From Vigna angularis (Eukaryota > Streptophyta > Magnoliopsida > Fabales > Fabaceae), in NCBI RefSeq assembly GCF_016808095.1, contig NC_068974.1, forward strand, positions 62,001 to 126,000: DNA of 64,000 nucleotides, in the 5' to 3' direction. Positions 1 to 11,769 of the stretch are shown here, in pieces (the first letter of the stretch is position 1; each line of letters begins with the position of its first letter). Under the pieces are notes generated by a model. It was not told where the DNA came from, searched no databases, and worked only from the letters and a program-made list of their open reading frames with translations. The position numbers and the translations under genes were made by a program.

Positions 1-665
1 CTTCTTCCAATTGCATGTATTGTTAGCACGGAACCGAACCAAAACTCGCAGGTTTGACAACACTTGGTATCAAAATCAATGTATGAGATGTATATGTACT
101 ATGTATGTGGAATTCATATTAACTTTTTTTCTTACGTCTTTTTACAAATAATAGTTGTAGCAAATGAGATTGCGAGACTCAGAGAGCATGTTCAACAAAA
201 CAGAGGAATGGCAGTTCAGTTACAATTAACACTAAAAGGAAGACCAAGACCAACAATGAGCAATTTGATATCTCAAATCAGAGTTAGAACAAGATATGTT
301 TATTTTTATTGTCTCGGTAATACTTTAGAACGATCAACAAATTAGATAAAATATTTCTTCATTTCAAGGCACAAAACTCCTGATATAAGTATTAAAAAAC
401 TTGACTTCCCTTTACGGAAAACCTCAAATTTAATGCTTGTAAAGAAAGGAGTTGGGAGAACTTTATCCCTAATCCTACATTGACATGACTCAACATGGAT
501 AAGTTGTGATTTAATGACTAGTAAATACTAAGCGTATCAAATAAAGTGCTAAATCTAAAACTTTTGTAATTTAGAAAAGCCATTCATGGTTGTACATCGT
601 AATTTCTGTAAGGCTACTCTTTCTTTAAGTATGATGATTACAACACTCTGCGTTTAGCAAATTTC
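1..665. other. Downstream flank of the CRM-domain gene; no gene seen
   Basis: AT-rich DNA beyond the stop codon of the minus-strand CRM gene. It presumably includes the 3' UTR. The short open frames here have no recognisable domain. I see no other feature. Confidence 0.5.
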
Positions 666-3600
666 TCATTTTGTTTTTTTCTTTAAAAAGGATGTGGCAT
701 GTAGAAAAATCCTGTCAACTTCATCCAGCTTTGGTAAGTCTTGGTCCTTTTCCATATTTTTCGAATTCAGAGACATTTGTCGTAGATGCTCCTCAAAATC
801 AATTGTTTCTCCATTGCTTTGCTCTGGAAACTTATCAAACTCGTCCAAATAAAGAGGTTTTTCCTCTTTGGTGAAATTCTCTACATCCGAATCTGTCTCA
901 AATATATCTGATAACTTATCGGAATCAGAATCCAACTCAGAGTCATTATCTGTCTCATCTTCTGTGCATCCAATGTTATCATCTATCAACTCTTGGTGTT
1001 TATCTGAATTGTCTAACTGAAAATTTGAAATTCTCTCTCTGTCAATGTCCTGGATTGCGTCAGAAGCATATGTATTACTCTCTGCTGCACTTTTGAATTG
1101 CGCTTGCAGAATTTCAAGTTCTTGCTCTAGTCTTGGAATATGTCTCCTCACAGCACGGAGAGCATCCCTGTATTTGGATTTATCCAATGCCTGCAAAAGA
1201 TGAGAATCAACATCATGAAGGCACCGAAGAATTTTTAAAATAAAAAGAAACATCAAATTTTGTGAAACAGACAAGTAGCATGAACATGAGTGATTGTATG
1301 TATGCATCAAAGGTCCGCAAATGCAAAATTTCAAACGTAGCCGTGGTTGTGCAACTGAAGCATTATGTAGTAGAAATTTCACCATAAAATTCTGGACAAT
1401 GAAAGACCAAGAACTGTTGGAGGATTTTGAAACCCCACACCCAGTTAAACTCAATTTCTATTCTGTATTAAAAAGTGACTAAAAATTTAGTACACAACAC
1501 AGTACCTTCTTTCTCGAAAGAGACACTCGAGGAGACATAATCTCTGTTGGAGGTTGGGAGTAGTTTTTCCCTCTGTACATTATTATTGTGTTATCTTCAT
1601 GAATGTCAAGCACTATACCTCCAGTCAATCTCGCCAGCTCAACAGCAATGTCCTTAACTTCCTCTGCTGAAAATGTCTTCACCTCTACTTTCAAGGTCTG
1701 ATGTTTTTTCCAATGTAGATGCATGTTCAAAATTACACCTTGGTAAATTCCTCGCCTTCCAACTGGCACATAATTTTTGCATTTAAGGCCCATCTTTAAG
1801 AAGAAAAAGTGCTCTTCCGGTGTCAATATCTCAGGATCGTGGGTTGTTTCAGAAGATTCATCTGGCTCAATCTTTTTTAGGGCTTCACAAAGTCTCTCTT
1901 CTTTCTTTCGAGCCTAGAATGATGGAGAAAACACTGTATGTTCAATAACTGACGCAACAAAATCAAATTAAGTTTTCATAACACTTTTAACTGTATGCTG
2001 TATTCAATTACGGTATGAATAGTTTGTACATAGAAACACTAGGATCAACCTTCGTTTGAGGAAAAAAAAATGTCTTCTTCAGACAAACCCATGATGTTGT
2101 ACCAAGATCAGAGAAATTTTATTGGAGTAGGCAGGTTGAAGAGTGTTCAAACCCTTGAAGTTGTCTTGTGTATATATTTTTATCTCTAGATCACAGAAAT
2201 GGAAAAAATAGCTTATTGGTCAGAGTTTTGGTTGAATAATAATTAAAATGGTTCTGTCAAGCTTACCATGTTAAGACAATCTAGGTACGATCCACTCCTT
2301 ATACAGATCTTGGATGTTTGGGATCTCCTCAGCAGACTGGGAGAGGACCAGGATCTTCTCCTATCTCTGGATCACTTTGAGAATATGGACGTCCACTGAA
2401 TAATACTACACGTTCTAATTTTTCCTAATTTTCATTCTACTCTTGGTCCAATACTACCACTCATATAATGAGTTAATTACATAGAACCTCTTACTCACCC
2501 TTGTTTGAGAAAGATAAGTGGGCTCGACATTATTACCCAAGGGCCATTAACAAAGTGAAAGCAACTAAAATGTTGAAAATGTGACGATAAAGCTAATATG
2601 GGTAAGAAGAGTAACTAGGAATGCATATCACCTATTCAAGTAATTAAGTGTCTCTTAGTGCCTGGTTTGGAAGGACAAGAGTGGTAGTACTACTTTTATT
2701 TAGTATTAGAAATTACTTTTGTTCACAAAATAACTTTTTCTCTTCAGAAAAGACAGGTGATAAAGGGGTGGCTAGCTAGAGTCAATTGACAACTGATAGA
2801 AATTGGGAGGAAGGTTTCTCAAATATCTTGATAAAGGAGAGAATTTTATGTACAACATATCCGTCTGTATTACGTAGATACTATACTAGGGCAGAGATTG
2901 ATTTTTTACAAATAAAGATTACATTTTTACCCTGATTTCTGGTTCTGTACCTAACAATGTCTTATCTCTTAAAAATCTAGATATCTTCAAACACTATTTA
3001 CCAAACATATTTTGACAAATTCTATGAAAATTAAAAAAGACAAAAAAAAAATACTTGAGGAATTAGATGGAAAGTTGTTACCTTATTATAAAAATGAATG
3101 CACTAAAATTATTCTGTAAATTAAAGACTGAAAGATTTAATTCATGTTTATCTTACTGAAATTATGTATTTAAAGATTTGAATAGGTATAAGTGCAACAA
3201 TCCAACATTCAATACAGAGAACCATAAATTTATTTTTATCTTTATTGACAACAGAACATGGTTTAAGAAATTTAAGCAGTTATATCTCTAAATTATTTTC
3301 ACAGAATATTGCTTGAAAGGCTTCTAGTGTTCCAGTTGATTTCATAAGCAAGTTTTAGCATACATTAGAAGAAAACACTATCCCATTACAAAGTTTCCAA
3401 CAGCAACAGATTTATTTTTATCAAGAGCATCACTATTTCATGAATATGTGACAGAATCCTAGTGTTTCAGACTAAAAGGTAAACACAAGCCATGAGTAGT
3501 ATGAAAATACTAATAAGAAATACAAACCTATGTATAGATATTGCAAGAACAGGGAGGCAAAGGTGCAAAAAATAAAGAATCAGCAAAACCATACGTGCTG

Positions 3601-4376
3601 TTTGAAAACAATAGAAAGGTCCATATAAAATAAAAAATAAAACTTACCTTCAACAATTTGTATAAAATTTTTTCCTCTGATGTCATCCTTTCATACTCTT
3701 TCTTCTTCTTAAATCTAAAGAACTTCAGCCATCTTACAACTGCTCTTTTCCCTTTCAATTTTTTCTTATTTTCTTTGGCATTGCCATTACCACTCGGGGC
3801 CTTCTCAGAATCCTGATAGTGTTTCTCTGCAACCTTATTGTTATACTTCAGAAATGAACATGAATGAAAGCCTATGCTTCCCAGGATAGAACATGTTTTC
3901 ATATAATAGAGCTGATAAAGAATAGGTTCCTGGCCACGAACCTTGCACACTACATAGTCCAAGCTACAGCAGTGTAAGTCAATATCGAAGCAAACTTCTG
4001 TTTCAATTATGTTTCTTTTATTCTCACACAATATTACAAGCTAAACCAAAGAAAAAAAAAAACTCAAAAAATTATTAGTGTAGTAAACTGAATATTACCT
4101 TCCAATTTCCTTTTTATATTTTTTTACTACAATTCTAAAGTTTATCTTCCAAGCATCCTCATTTTACTTAAGTAGGCAAAAATCCAATATAATAAAGTGC
4201 AATTTTTTTGTTTACAGTGTTCAAGATTTGATAGTAATAAAAACAAGACTAGTCCTTGAAATGTAAAACAAGATTTGAAATTAGTACCTTGTTTTTGGAA
4301 ATGAGGAATTGAAGGAGAGATTGTTGTGGAAGTGAAATTTAGTGAGAGGGCGTAATGCCAAAAGCCTCCACGCCAT
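666..4376 (-). CDS. CRM-domain (CRS1-YhbY) RNA-binding protein, four coding exons, predicted organellar
   Basis: Coding exons on the minus strand are about 4376-4288, 3876-3648, 1913-1506 and 1190-666, all with GT/AG borders and consistent phase. Together they give 417 codons with stop (416 aa). The first exon starts MAWRLLALRPLTKFHF, basic and hydroxylated like a plastid or mitochondrial transit peptide. A lysine-rich stretch follows (KKKLKGKRAVVRW). The third exon holds the CRM domain: LTPEEHFFFLKMGLKCKNYV, then the GRRGIYQG loop, which matches the family GxxG RNA-binding loop, and TGGIVLDIHEDNTIIMYRGKNY. The last exon begins ALDKSKYRDALRAVRRHIPR, a coiled segment followed by an acidic tail rich in D, E and S. 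This order matches single-CRM plant proteins such as Arabidopsis At3g25440 and At4g13070. Members of the wider family assist organellar intron splicing or ribosome assembly; the specific target of this one is unknown. The acceptor at 3877 has a weak pyrimidine tract, so the exon 1-2 junction is the least certain point. Confidence 0.88.
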
Positions 4377-5108
4377 ATTTCCCAATTTCTAAAGGACGAA
4401 AATGAAATTCAGCGTAGAACAAACGATTACCACATGCTTGCTGGCTTTGCCCTTGTGCACAGAAATAACAACGAAGCGAAAGGTGCTGAATTTATGGGTA
4501 GTGGCTGCATAAAAGGGTTCATCTATAGTAGTAGCTGACTGCCTCTGATCCCACCAAGGCGTAGACTCTGCCCACCGTCGGAGGTCTGCCACCTCCCCTA
4601 GGTGGAGGCAAACCTGTCCTCTGTGCCTGAGATTCTGATCCTACTGCAAAAGTACATTTCAGTACACGCATAGTTCATACAATCCAGAGAAAAGGATCTA
4701 GCTCCCCTTACCTCTTGAAGACTTCCTTAGTGAATCTTGAATCTAACTTCTCCCAGATTTGCAGTACCAAGGCCTCCTTGAAACTCCAGCAGCTCTCAAC
4801 TTCACTTCTCTCACGGATTTTGCAGCAAGGATTTCATTCTCCAAGTGCAGAACCCATGCCCCCTTTTATCTCCTACGTGAAATGCTTTTTGAATGGTGCC
4901 AAAAATGAGAGCAAGGGCCCGAACGTGTGTTGTTCCCCATTTACCAAATAAAATAAAATCCCACTTCTTTTAATGGGACGGCTGGTACTTCCCAGCACTG
5001 ATTGCGCTTCTATAATGCAAGCAATGAGTGACTGCCCTGCCCCCACCACTTTATTTTAAAAACGTGCGGCCCTCACACAATTTCATCCGGATTGACTAAT
5101 AGGTTTGT
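4377..5108 (-). promoter_or_regulatory. Probable 5' UTR and promoter region of the CRM-domain gene
   Basis: This lies upstream of the inferred ATG at 4376 and ends where LTR copy A begins at 5109. On the minus strand a donor-like and an acceptor-like site occur near 4711 and 4645, so a short 5' UTR intron is possible. No protein can be supported here. The LTR starts about 0.7 kb upstream of the start codon and could influence expression. Confidence 0.35.
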
Positions 5109-6374
5109 TGTGAGACCCTAGAAATTAACTCTGCAAATTATCTGTCACATCACCATTAAATACGCACGTGTAAAACCCTCTATAATTAGCAATAATAATT
5201 CTGTGTAAAACCCACTCGCAACTCTGATTTCATCTCTGTTGTGCACGGAAAGCTGAGCCAAAAATCATTTCTCTGAAAATATTAAAAACGCACCAATCTT
5301 TGCATGCAAGCACGCCACGTGTCGCGGGAGAAGCTTCCAAAGCAGGGTTTGGTGTGCAGGTGGCAGGCTGGGAGACGCTCGTCCGTTTTGACGTGGAAAT
5401 CCACAAAATCTGAGTTTTGAGAAACTCTCTCTCTCACTTGCACGCACACTTCGTCTTCCCCAGAACCTAAAACCTCCATTTTTCTCCAACTTCTCTCTAA
5501 GAACCTTCATCTTCTCTCTACCATTACTCATTTCTTTCAACTCCAATCAACTTTCTGAAACCGTAGGAACGTTCACGGCGTCGTGAGCTTTCACTGGAAC
5601 CGAACATATTAGAATTCTGCATCCGGTAAGCTTTCAAACCCTAGAAACCCTTTTCTGAGTTGCATGCGAACTTGATGCAGCTGCATGTTAGAATATACAC
5701 TAAGTTCTCCTTCGTTCTTTTTGGTTAGAGTTAGTGAAACACTTGAGAATCACGTTGCGGGTAGGAAATTTTGTTTGGACAAGTTAACAAACGTTCGCGT
5801 AGGGAGTTCACTGCTAGACCAGGTAAGGGAAGCTTATATGTTTAATTTATACTGTATGTTATATGTTCTGATTTGCATGTATGATAAATCTGAAGTTTGA
5901 GCTGTTATGGAAGATTACTGATATCTGATATGATTTCTGGTTTTGGTTGATCTGTCATGAACAAGCACTGTTTGTATGTATTATATATGTGTTGATTTTG
6001 ATTGAAATGCATGTTGATTTGGTTACGTATGAATGGAGTATGGTTATTGTATAGTTGGAATGATTAAAATGTTGAGATCTATATGATGATGATATTTAAG
6101 GTGAATTAAATCTGGAATGAAAGTTATAAAGTTTATAAATTTGAAATCTGGAAAATTCTGTTAAGGTTGAAAAATCTGAAACTTTAAATCTTCCCTTTGA
6201 TAAATGACGCTCGTCATCGTACGGTCATAGACCGCTCGGTTTTCCTTAAAATAACTAGAATGGGATTCCTTCATTTGGAAAGAATTCTGCTCGTGAACGA
6301 GCGTCCCCAATTGAATGTCTGAGCGTTCGTGCAGCTTAGATGTTTATAAATATTTGAAACTTTATAAATAAGTA

Positions 6375-6600
6375 ACGCTCGGTCTTATACTGAGCGTTCG
6401 TCCTAAAGAGCGCTCTATTCCATATTGAGCGTTCGTCCTAAAGAGCGCTCGGTTCCATATTGAGCGTTCGTCCTAAAGAGCGCTCGGCCTTTTGCCAAGC
6501 GTTCGTCATGATTTGTGCTCGGTCATATACCGAGCGTTCGCTTTAATAAAGAGTTCGGTCTTAAACCGAACGTTCGTCATTTTCTTTAATTCCTTACCAA
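6375..6600 (+). repeat. CGCTCG/CGTTCG hairpin minisatellite in LTR copy A
   Basis: About six degenerate units of roughly 35 bp have the form CGCTCGGT-n5-ACCGAGCG followed by TTCGTCCTAAAGAG. The arms of each unit are inverted repeats. Some units use CTCGG/CCGAG and others TTCGG/CCGAA, so both sides change together. Confidence 0.75.
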
Positions 6601-7451
6601 ACGTAAATATCGTTCGTCCAAACATTTGAAAATTTTATATTTTGCGCGTCCGGTCTTTGACTGGTAGCCTGTTCCTTCCGAATACAAAGTTCCTTATATA
6701 TTCAAGTATTCTCTTTAATGTCTATTCATCTAAATTGAGATAATCTGACTTCTTAGTATTTAAAAATATTCTGGAGTTGATCTTTTGATTCTGAAGTCTT
6801 TGAGATTTTAAGAAGTTCTTTTAAATCCGGTTTTAACGTACGTCCTCTTCCTTCAGAAAGTTGAACGTCCGTCTTTTTCAGAGAGTGGAACAAAGAATGG
6901 AAATATTATAAACATGAAATGTCAATGTGTTCGAATACTGTATTAACTGATTATACGATTGTGGAAATTTGAACGAGCGTTCCAAGGAGGAACGTCTCAG
7001 ATGTGTTAAATGTGAAATTTGGTAAAGTATGAACCTGGATAAGTTAAGCCTCGCGGTCCATCCTGATATTCCGTGATACGCCTCTTCAAGTAGAAGGGGG
7101 TATTCATGCGTGGGAATGGAAGGAGGCCCTAGTCCTCTTGAGTACTTTGGACAGATAGGGTTAACCTCGAGTGGCAGCTGTGAGATTAGATCAGTTACTA
7201 CACCACTCGGGTGCAAGGACGCTTGTAACTACATGGTTCATACAGTCCGGACGGTCTGTCTTATATACGTATTTCTATGATTGTTATTTGATAAGTTACA
7301 TGTCGTATGTGTGAATTGAAATGTAAATGTATGTGTTGATTGTATAAATTAAATATTATAAGCTTACCCTTGCATTTCCATTGTGTTGTCTACTGTCCAT
7401 GTACTTTCGTCTTGTCAAAATGCAATGATCATCCGTCGTGGGTGTGAGCAG

Positions 7452-7540
7452 ATGGTGGTGCATCCCTTGAACAAATGCTGGAAGAAGAAAATTTGGATGA
7501 AGCTAATCTGGTGGAAGTTGAAGTAAAGGCAGAGCCTTAG
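7452..7540 (+). other. Conserved acidic micro-ORF (putative terminal exon), LTR copy A
   Basis: It follows the acceptor-like GTGAGCAG. Read in the phase that takes one base from an upstream exon, it gives a D-G-G-A-S-L-E-Q start, then EEENLDEANLVEVEVKAEP and a TAG stop. Unspliced, the frame is closed by a TGA within TGTGAGCA just upstream, so it can only be part of a longer protein after splicing. Compared with copy B, 12 codons differ, 11 of them only at the third position, and 9 are synonymous. Confidence 0.5.
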
Positions 7541-8904
7541 AGTGCTCGTTAGATCAGGACTGTAAATGTTAGTGTAGTTTGAACGTTCGGCCAAGTATTT
7601 TGTTAGGCCGTTCGTCTTAATCTTATATTCCTCTATTTTGACGTACGTTGTTTTATATATCAAAGAACGTTCGTTCCAGGTTTTCCCTTGTATGCGTTAT
7701 GCGCGTTCTTTTGTACTGATGCCGTTCGGCTTTTAATCCTGATTTAATGCAAAGACTGTTTATGTTACTGTTAATTGTAATTAATTCTGAATTATGGTAA
7801 CTACTGTATTTTGGGATGTTACAGCACGCCACGTCACTATGCCTGGTAATTAAAACGCACCAAACGTTGCATGCACGGGCACCATGTGTCGAGTTGGAAA
7901 CTTCTGAAATCAGAAGTGGGAGTGCAGGTGTCAGCACACGAGACGCTCGTTCGTCTGGAATTGGAAGGAACAAAAATGATTTTTCGAAAACCCTTCCACT
8001 CACCTGCACCACTCATCTTCTTCCTCAGAGCCCTTTCATTTTCTCCCGCTTCTCTCTAGAACCCCCCAAACTTCTCTCTACTGTAACTCACCAAGTTTTT
8101 CCTCCGATCAACTTGCAGCACCGTAGGAACGTTCGCTCAGCTGTAAGCTACCAACTGGACCGAACAGTTTCAAAGACTGAAACTGGTAAGTCCCCTTTAG
8201 TAGTTCGTTCTAGGGTTTCTTGAGAAACTACGTTTTGACTGCATGCAAGAGTGTAGTCTAAGTTCTTTGATTTTATTGTGGCTAGATTTGTTTTGGAAGA
8301 GTAAAGTGATATTGAGGATAGCAAAACGTTAGTTGGACGAAGCCACCAATCTTGCACTTAGGATAAAGTTGCTTACAAATCCGGGTAAGGGAAGCTTATA
8401 AATTTAATTTATACTTGTCTGATTATATGAAGGCATGATATGGGTCGTCTGTATGAAATATATGTATATGTGCTAATTTGGATCTGCATGAACGAACCCT
8501 GTTGTGCTGTATGAATATGATTTCTGTTGGTTGAAATGCATGTTGAATTGGATACGTATGAAAGATGGATGAGTAGTATATAGTTGGATTTGATGATATG
8601 AATTAATGTTATAAAGTATGAAAATTAATGTGGATATGAATTTATAGAATTTGAATCGTATGAATAATGTCAAAGTTAAGATAGTTGAAAATCTGGATCT
8701 GATAAATTCTCTATGATAAATTACGATCGTTATCGAATGGTCTTATACCGTTCGGTTTCCCTGAAAAGACTTAGAGTTGAATTCTTTCATTTGGGAAGAG
8801 TTCGGTTTGAGAACGAGCGTCTTCATTTGAATTACTATGTTTGAGCGTTCGGCTCAACATAGAGTTGTCGTACGCCTTAAATTTAATAATATTGAATTAA
8901 GTAA

Positions 8905-9125
8905 CGTTCGGTCTTATACCGAACGTTCGTCCTAAATATCGTTCGGTCTTATACCGAACGTTCGTCCTAAATATCGTTCGGTCTTATACCGAACGTTCGT
9001 CCTAAATATCGTTCAGTCTTACACCGAACGTTCGTCATAGAGAGCGCTCGGTCTTACACCAAGCGTTCGTCATAATTGATGCTCGGTCATCTACCTAGCG
9101 CTCGTCATAATCGGTGCTCGGTCAC
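8905..9125 (+). repeat. Near-perfect 35-bp hairpin tandem array in LTR copy B
   Basis: Units start at 8905, 8940, 8975 and 9010, with more diverged units to about 9125. Each unit is CGTTCGGT, a 5-base loop, ACCGAACG, then TTCGTCCTAAATAT. The 8-bp arms are perfect inverted repeats. Each arm end plus the next bases forms the palindrome GAACGTTC. Confidence 0.85.
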
Positions 9126-9840
9126 ATACCAAGCGCTCGTATTATTGAATAAACCCTTGGATAAACTAGCGTTCGTTCAATTTCTAAAATATTCATCTTC
9201 TTTACGTTCGTTCAATTTCTGGCATCGGTTTCCGTATGCAAACTTCTTCAAAGATAATTCTAAGTATTTTTGACCCTCCGTTTTACATTAGATCTGGTCC
9301 AAGTCTTTATCACGAAATTTTTCTAAGTATCAGTACACCTTCAATTGAGTCAGTTCATTTAACGGACCAACCAGATGGTCACGTTCGTCCATCCAGTACT
9401 TTATTTGGACGTTCGTCCTAATTCTTCAAAGGACTGAACGTTCGTCCTTTTGTACTCTTAAAGTTAAAGATGAGAATGAAGATAAATTATAATAAATTAC
9501 AGTGCGAACACTATATTGAATGATTTTATGATGATGTCTTTTGGACGAGCGTTCCAAGGAGGAACGTCTCAGATATGTTAAATATTAAATTTGGTAAAGT
9601 ATGACTGTGGATAAGTTAAGACTCGCTGTCCATCCTGATGTTCCGTGATACTCTTCTTCACGTAGAAGAGGGTAGTTCATGTGTGGGAACGGCAGGAGGT
9701 CCTTAGTCCATAAGTTAACATGGGCGACGTAAGAACGGACTAACCTCGAGTGGCATCTGTTGAGTGTATCAGTTACCACACCACTTGGGTGCAAGGACGC
9801 TTGTAACTACACAGATCATACAGTCTGGACGGTCGTCTTA

Positions 9841-9842
<2 letters not shown>

Positions 9843-9915
<73 letters not shown>
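9843..9915. repeat. (TA)n(TG)n compound microsatellite
   Basis: About 50 bases of TA dinucleotide run into about 20 bases of TG, inside LTR copy B just after its conserved CAGTCTGGACGGTCGTC block. LTR fragment F carries an (AT)n run at the equivalent place. Confidence 0.95.
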
Positions 9916-10089
9916 AGATGTTACATGATGTTATATGACGAACTATATGATTGTGTGGAATGATATGTTTATTGTATGTGTTGATGTATAACTTAAATTA
10001 TATAAGCTTACCCTTTCGTTTTCCTTGTGTTGTCCACTGTTGTACGTTCGTCCTGTCATTGCAATGATCATCCGTGTGGATGTGAGCAG

Positions 10090-10178
10090 ATGGTGGTGCG
10101 TCTCTTGAAGAAATGCTGGAAGAAGAAAATTTGGAAGATGCAAATCTGGTTGAAGTGGAGGTTAAAGCCGAGCCTTAG
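10090..10178 (+). other. Conserved acidic micro-ORF, LTR copy B
   Basis: Same position and phase as in copy A, after GTGAGCAG. It ends EEENLEDANLVEVEVKAEP, then TAG. The length equals copy A (89 nt) and most changes are silent. Confidence 0.5.
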
Positions 10179-10410
10179 AACGCTCGTTAGATTAGGGATG
10201 TAAATGTTAGCTTAGTTTGGACGTTCGATTAAATATTTTGTGAAACCGTTCGTCCTAGTTATCCCTGATTCTGTTTTGGCGTACGTTATTTTTGTATCTA
10301 AGCCGTTCGGCTTTTGAACCTTGATCTATTAATGTAAAGACTGCATTGGTTTTACTGTTAAATGTAATTAATTCTGATTTATGGTAATTACTGTATTTTG
10401 GGATGTTACA

Positions 10411-11530
10411 TTTGTTGTATTTTATTTTCATCATGAGTGTAAAATAAAATAAAATAAAAAAATAAAATAATAAATAATAAATAAAAAAATACAAATAAAA
10501 GAAAAAAAGAGCGTTCGGCCTTTTGCTGTAGCTGTACCACTGAGCCGTTCGTCCTCTACCCAGCGTGACCGTTCGCCCTCTACCCAACATCGAGACCGTC
10601 CTCTATCCTTCGAGCCGTCCGTCCAACATCGAGACCGTTCGTCCCCTACCATGAGCTTCTCTTCTCCATATCTTTCTGACGTTCGGCTCCATCCACCTGC
10701 ATGCAACCGTTCGTACTTTATTGAACAAAATCAGAGACGTTCGGCTATTCGGCCACTACCGCTCGGCCATGCAGGGTCTCACGTGTCCACACTTTCAGCC
10801 TCACGGACGTTCGACCTCTTTTAAGTTCGGCCGCTCGCCTCAAAGAATTCGTCCTCAGTCGTTTGGTCATTTGGTCTCATTGACGTTCGGCCATTCTCAG
10901 CCTCTAGCGTTCCATCATTCGACCTTTCAGCCTATCAGGTTTACTGTTCATAATTGTTAGCGTTCAATCTCATTGAGATTTGATCTATGAACGTTCGTCC
11001 CAATTGTAACAGGTTTAATAATGTTTGATCATAGATTCTCAGGTGCGAGCGTTCGGTCTTGATGTACTAGTGCTGACTAGCGTTCGGTTTTGAGCGTTCG
11101 GCCAAGTACCGTTTCATCTCACAGTGGTCGGCCCAATAGTGTTGAATACAGTGTGGTGATTCGGTTTGAGCGTTCCTCCTAGTAGTGCATGATCTTCTGC
11201 CGTTCGTCGAAATAGAATTCAACCAAGTGCTTTTTTAGCAAATAGCGTTCGGTCATGTTAGTTGAACGTTCGGTCTTGATGTTTTCTCTCAATTGAACGT
11301 TCGGTCTTGATATTTTTTTCTGTGTCCATAGTTAACGGCCGTTCTAGATTATGTTTATAATTTGGTGTTTTTGAGGCGTTCGTCCAAGCAATGGGGCGTT
11401 CGTCTTTTATGTCGTTTTAATAAAAAATATAATAATAAAAATAAAAAAAAATAAAAGAAATAAAAACAAAAATCCCGGGGACGTGTCGCTGGTTTCCTGG
11501 AAAGTTGTCTAAAAAACAAACGAAAAAAAG
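10411..11530. repeat. CGTTCG-dense unclassified repeat bounded by A/T-rich simple sequence
   Basis: Between LTR copies B and C lies about 1.1 kb packed with CGTTCGGCC, CGTTCGTCC and CGTTCGGTC words on both strands. It is flanked by A/T simple sequence at about 10440-10510 and 11420-11480. Its density resembles the hairpin arrays of the LTRs and the inside of the MULE at 18 kb, but unit order is not regular. The open frames are repeat-driven and I do not call a gene. It could be the inside of a non-autonomous member of the family. Confidence 0.5.
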
Positions 11531-11769
11531 AGACAAGAATCCCAGATTAAGGAATGTGTTTCAGGGATGTGTCTGAGCTCCTGGGAAGCTGCAGTAGGAT
11601 TTGTGTTCTTTAAATCTGATTCATCACTAACTGAAGGGGGATCTCCAACACCTCTACCTTCAACCATAATCCAGTCTCGACTCCCCTCACCCCATGACCA
11701 TCATCATTCACACAGCCTGTCAGACCTTGGAAATTGGGCACCGAACCCCACACTGTTAACTTTAATTAT

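Larger units (their letters stand above)
5109..7823 (+). mobile_element. Gypsy LTR copy A (full-length solo LTR, about 2715 bp)
   Basis: It starts TGTGAGACCC and ends TGGGATGTTACA, matching the ends of the intact element's LTRs (TGTGAGAACC ... GGGATGTTACA) at nearly identical length. Internal landmarks occur in the same order: a CT-rich leader ending in a CTCTCTA block, a donor-like GGTAAGCT near 5625, an acceptor-like GGTTAG at 5728, a donor-like CCAGGTAAGGGAAGCTT at 5820, a CGTTCG hairpin array at 6.2-6.6 kb, a conserved TCCTGATATTCCGTGA block, and an acceptor-like GTGAGCAG at 7451 followed by a short reading frame. No 5-bp target duplication is visible (TTTGT on the left, GCACG on the right). 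The right end is fused directly to copy B. Confidence 0.8.
7824..10410 (+). mobile_element. Gypsy LTR copy B, truncated at its 5' end
   Basis: It begins inside the LTR, at a GCACGCCACGTCA block that sits about 60-70 bp inside the intact LTR, and ends GGGATGTTACA. The internal landmarks of copy A are in the same order: donor-like CTGGTAAGT near 8185, acceptor-like GGCTAG near 8283, donor-like GGGTAAGGGAAGCTT near 8384, hairpin array, GTGAGCAG acceptor at 10089 and micro-ORF. No primer-binding site follows the right end, so this is a solo or rearranged LTR. Confidence 0.75.

Noticed and set aside
4389..4592. A 67-codon minus-strand frame as the first exon of the CRM gene
   Set aside because: It has no homology and runs upstream of the better ATG at 4376, whose exon gives a transit-like peptide and joins in phase.
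5685..5900. A 71-codon frame over the putative LTR exon 2 of copy A
   Set aside because: It reads through the donor-like site and is in a different phase from the conserved micro-ORF. The other copies do not keep it.
8905..9125. A regular 35-bp repeat array that looks like a CRISPR array
   Set aside because: Units are directly tandem with no unique spacers, the setting is a plant LTR, and no cas-like gene is near.
10411..11769. LTR copies B and C as the two ends of one complete element
   Set aside because: They are too diverged and unequal in their ends, and no primer site follows B or polypurine tract precedes C.
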